A DNA stretch of 6,874 nt from an uncultured Bacteroidales bacterium (GTDB lineage: Bacteria; Bacteroidota; Bacteroidia; Bacteroidales; Muribaculaceae). The stretch lies in the NCBI GenBank assembly GCA_945828175.1, contig CALZQD010000091.1, positions 1 to 6,874 on the forward strand, in the 5' to 3' direction. Each line of letters starts with the position of its first letter. Positions within the stretch are counted from its first letter, which is position 1. Shown one piece after another: positions 6,731-6,874 of the stretch. A model generated the notes under the pieces. That model did no database searches. It had not been told where the DNA came from and saw only the letters and a program-made list of their open reading frames with translations. Made by a program: the position numbers and the translations under genes.

Positions 6731-6874
6731 CGGCTTTTTGAACAGCAGATATCCGACAATCGCGGCGGCAATGACGCCGGCGATAAATGAAACTATATAC
6801 CAGCTGTCGGCCGGGTCGGGCTCGTTTCTGTGCGTGAGAACGTAGGCCATCGGCGGGAGCATATATACGACGAC
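6722..6874 (-). CDS. C-terminal fragment of a small membrane protein (partial)
   Basis: Reading from the right edge on the minus strand, 50 codons run in frame to a TAA at 6724-6722. The peptide begins VVVYMLPPMAYVLTH, has a polar linker RNEPDPADSW, then one strong transmembrane helix (about YIVSFIAGVIAAAIVGYLLF) and a basic tail KKPKK. The basic end after the helix suggests the C-terminus faces the cytoplasm. The first residues are also hydrophobic and may be the end of another helix. The frame stays open to the window edge, so the gene probably continues beyond it, although in-frame ATG codons at about 6862-6860 and 6850-6848 would permit a complete protein of only 46 or 42 residues. I do not recognise the family. 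It converges on the SDR gene. Confidence 0.65.
   Translation of the reverse strand, partial: VVVYMLPPMAYVLTHRNEPDPADSWYIVSFIAGVIAAAIVGYLLFKKPKK

Overview
The window looks like the end of a contig from a GC-rich member of the order Bacteroidales (phylum Bacteroidota). Three things point there. Two TAnnTTTG promoter boxes of the Bacteroidota type sit just upstream of genes. There are almost no Shine-Dalgarno sequences. The protein families (DUF4199, DUF6452-like, DUF6048-like, and a UvrA with the Bacteroidota cysteine pattern) are ones I know from that phylum. The GC content (by eye near 60%) and heavy use of TCG, GAC and GTC codons fit Muribaculaceae or possibly Rikenellaceae (Alistipes); the family assignment is inference.

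Layout: bases 1-44 are not genomic. They are leftover Illumina Nextera i7 adapter, including the 19-bp Tn5 mosaic end. True sequence starts at 45; nothing is recognisable in 45-88, and an AT-rich promoter at about 89-107 leads into uvrA (129-2939), the damage-recognition ATPase of nucleotide excision repair. A weak hairpin terminator and a second promoter occupy the 55-bp gap after uvrA.

From 2995 to 6712 runs a tightly packed five-gene plus-strand operon: a four-helix DUF4199 membrane protein; a membrane-anchored GT2 glycosyltransferase of the polyprenyl-phosphate type; a small lipoprotein (DUF6452-like) whose start overlaps the glycosyltransferase stop as ATGA; a secreted beta-rich outer-membrane-type protein (DUF6048-like) overlapping the lipoprotein by 8 bp; and a classical short-chain dehydrogenase/reductase 4 bp later. 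A convergent minus-strand gene, of which only the last 50 codons are present, enters from the right edge.

Read together, the operon looks like a cell-envelope module: a sugar loaded onto a lipid carrier at the inner membrane, plus a lipoprotein and barrel pair at the outer membrane. No experiment-backed function is known to me for the three DUF proteins, so this is a hypothesis. The most informative sequence observations are the coordinated loss of one zinc site in UvrA, the two promoters placed only 8-21 bp from start codons, and the untrimmed adapter at the contig end. I saw no mobile element, CRISPR array, RNA gene or defence system.
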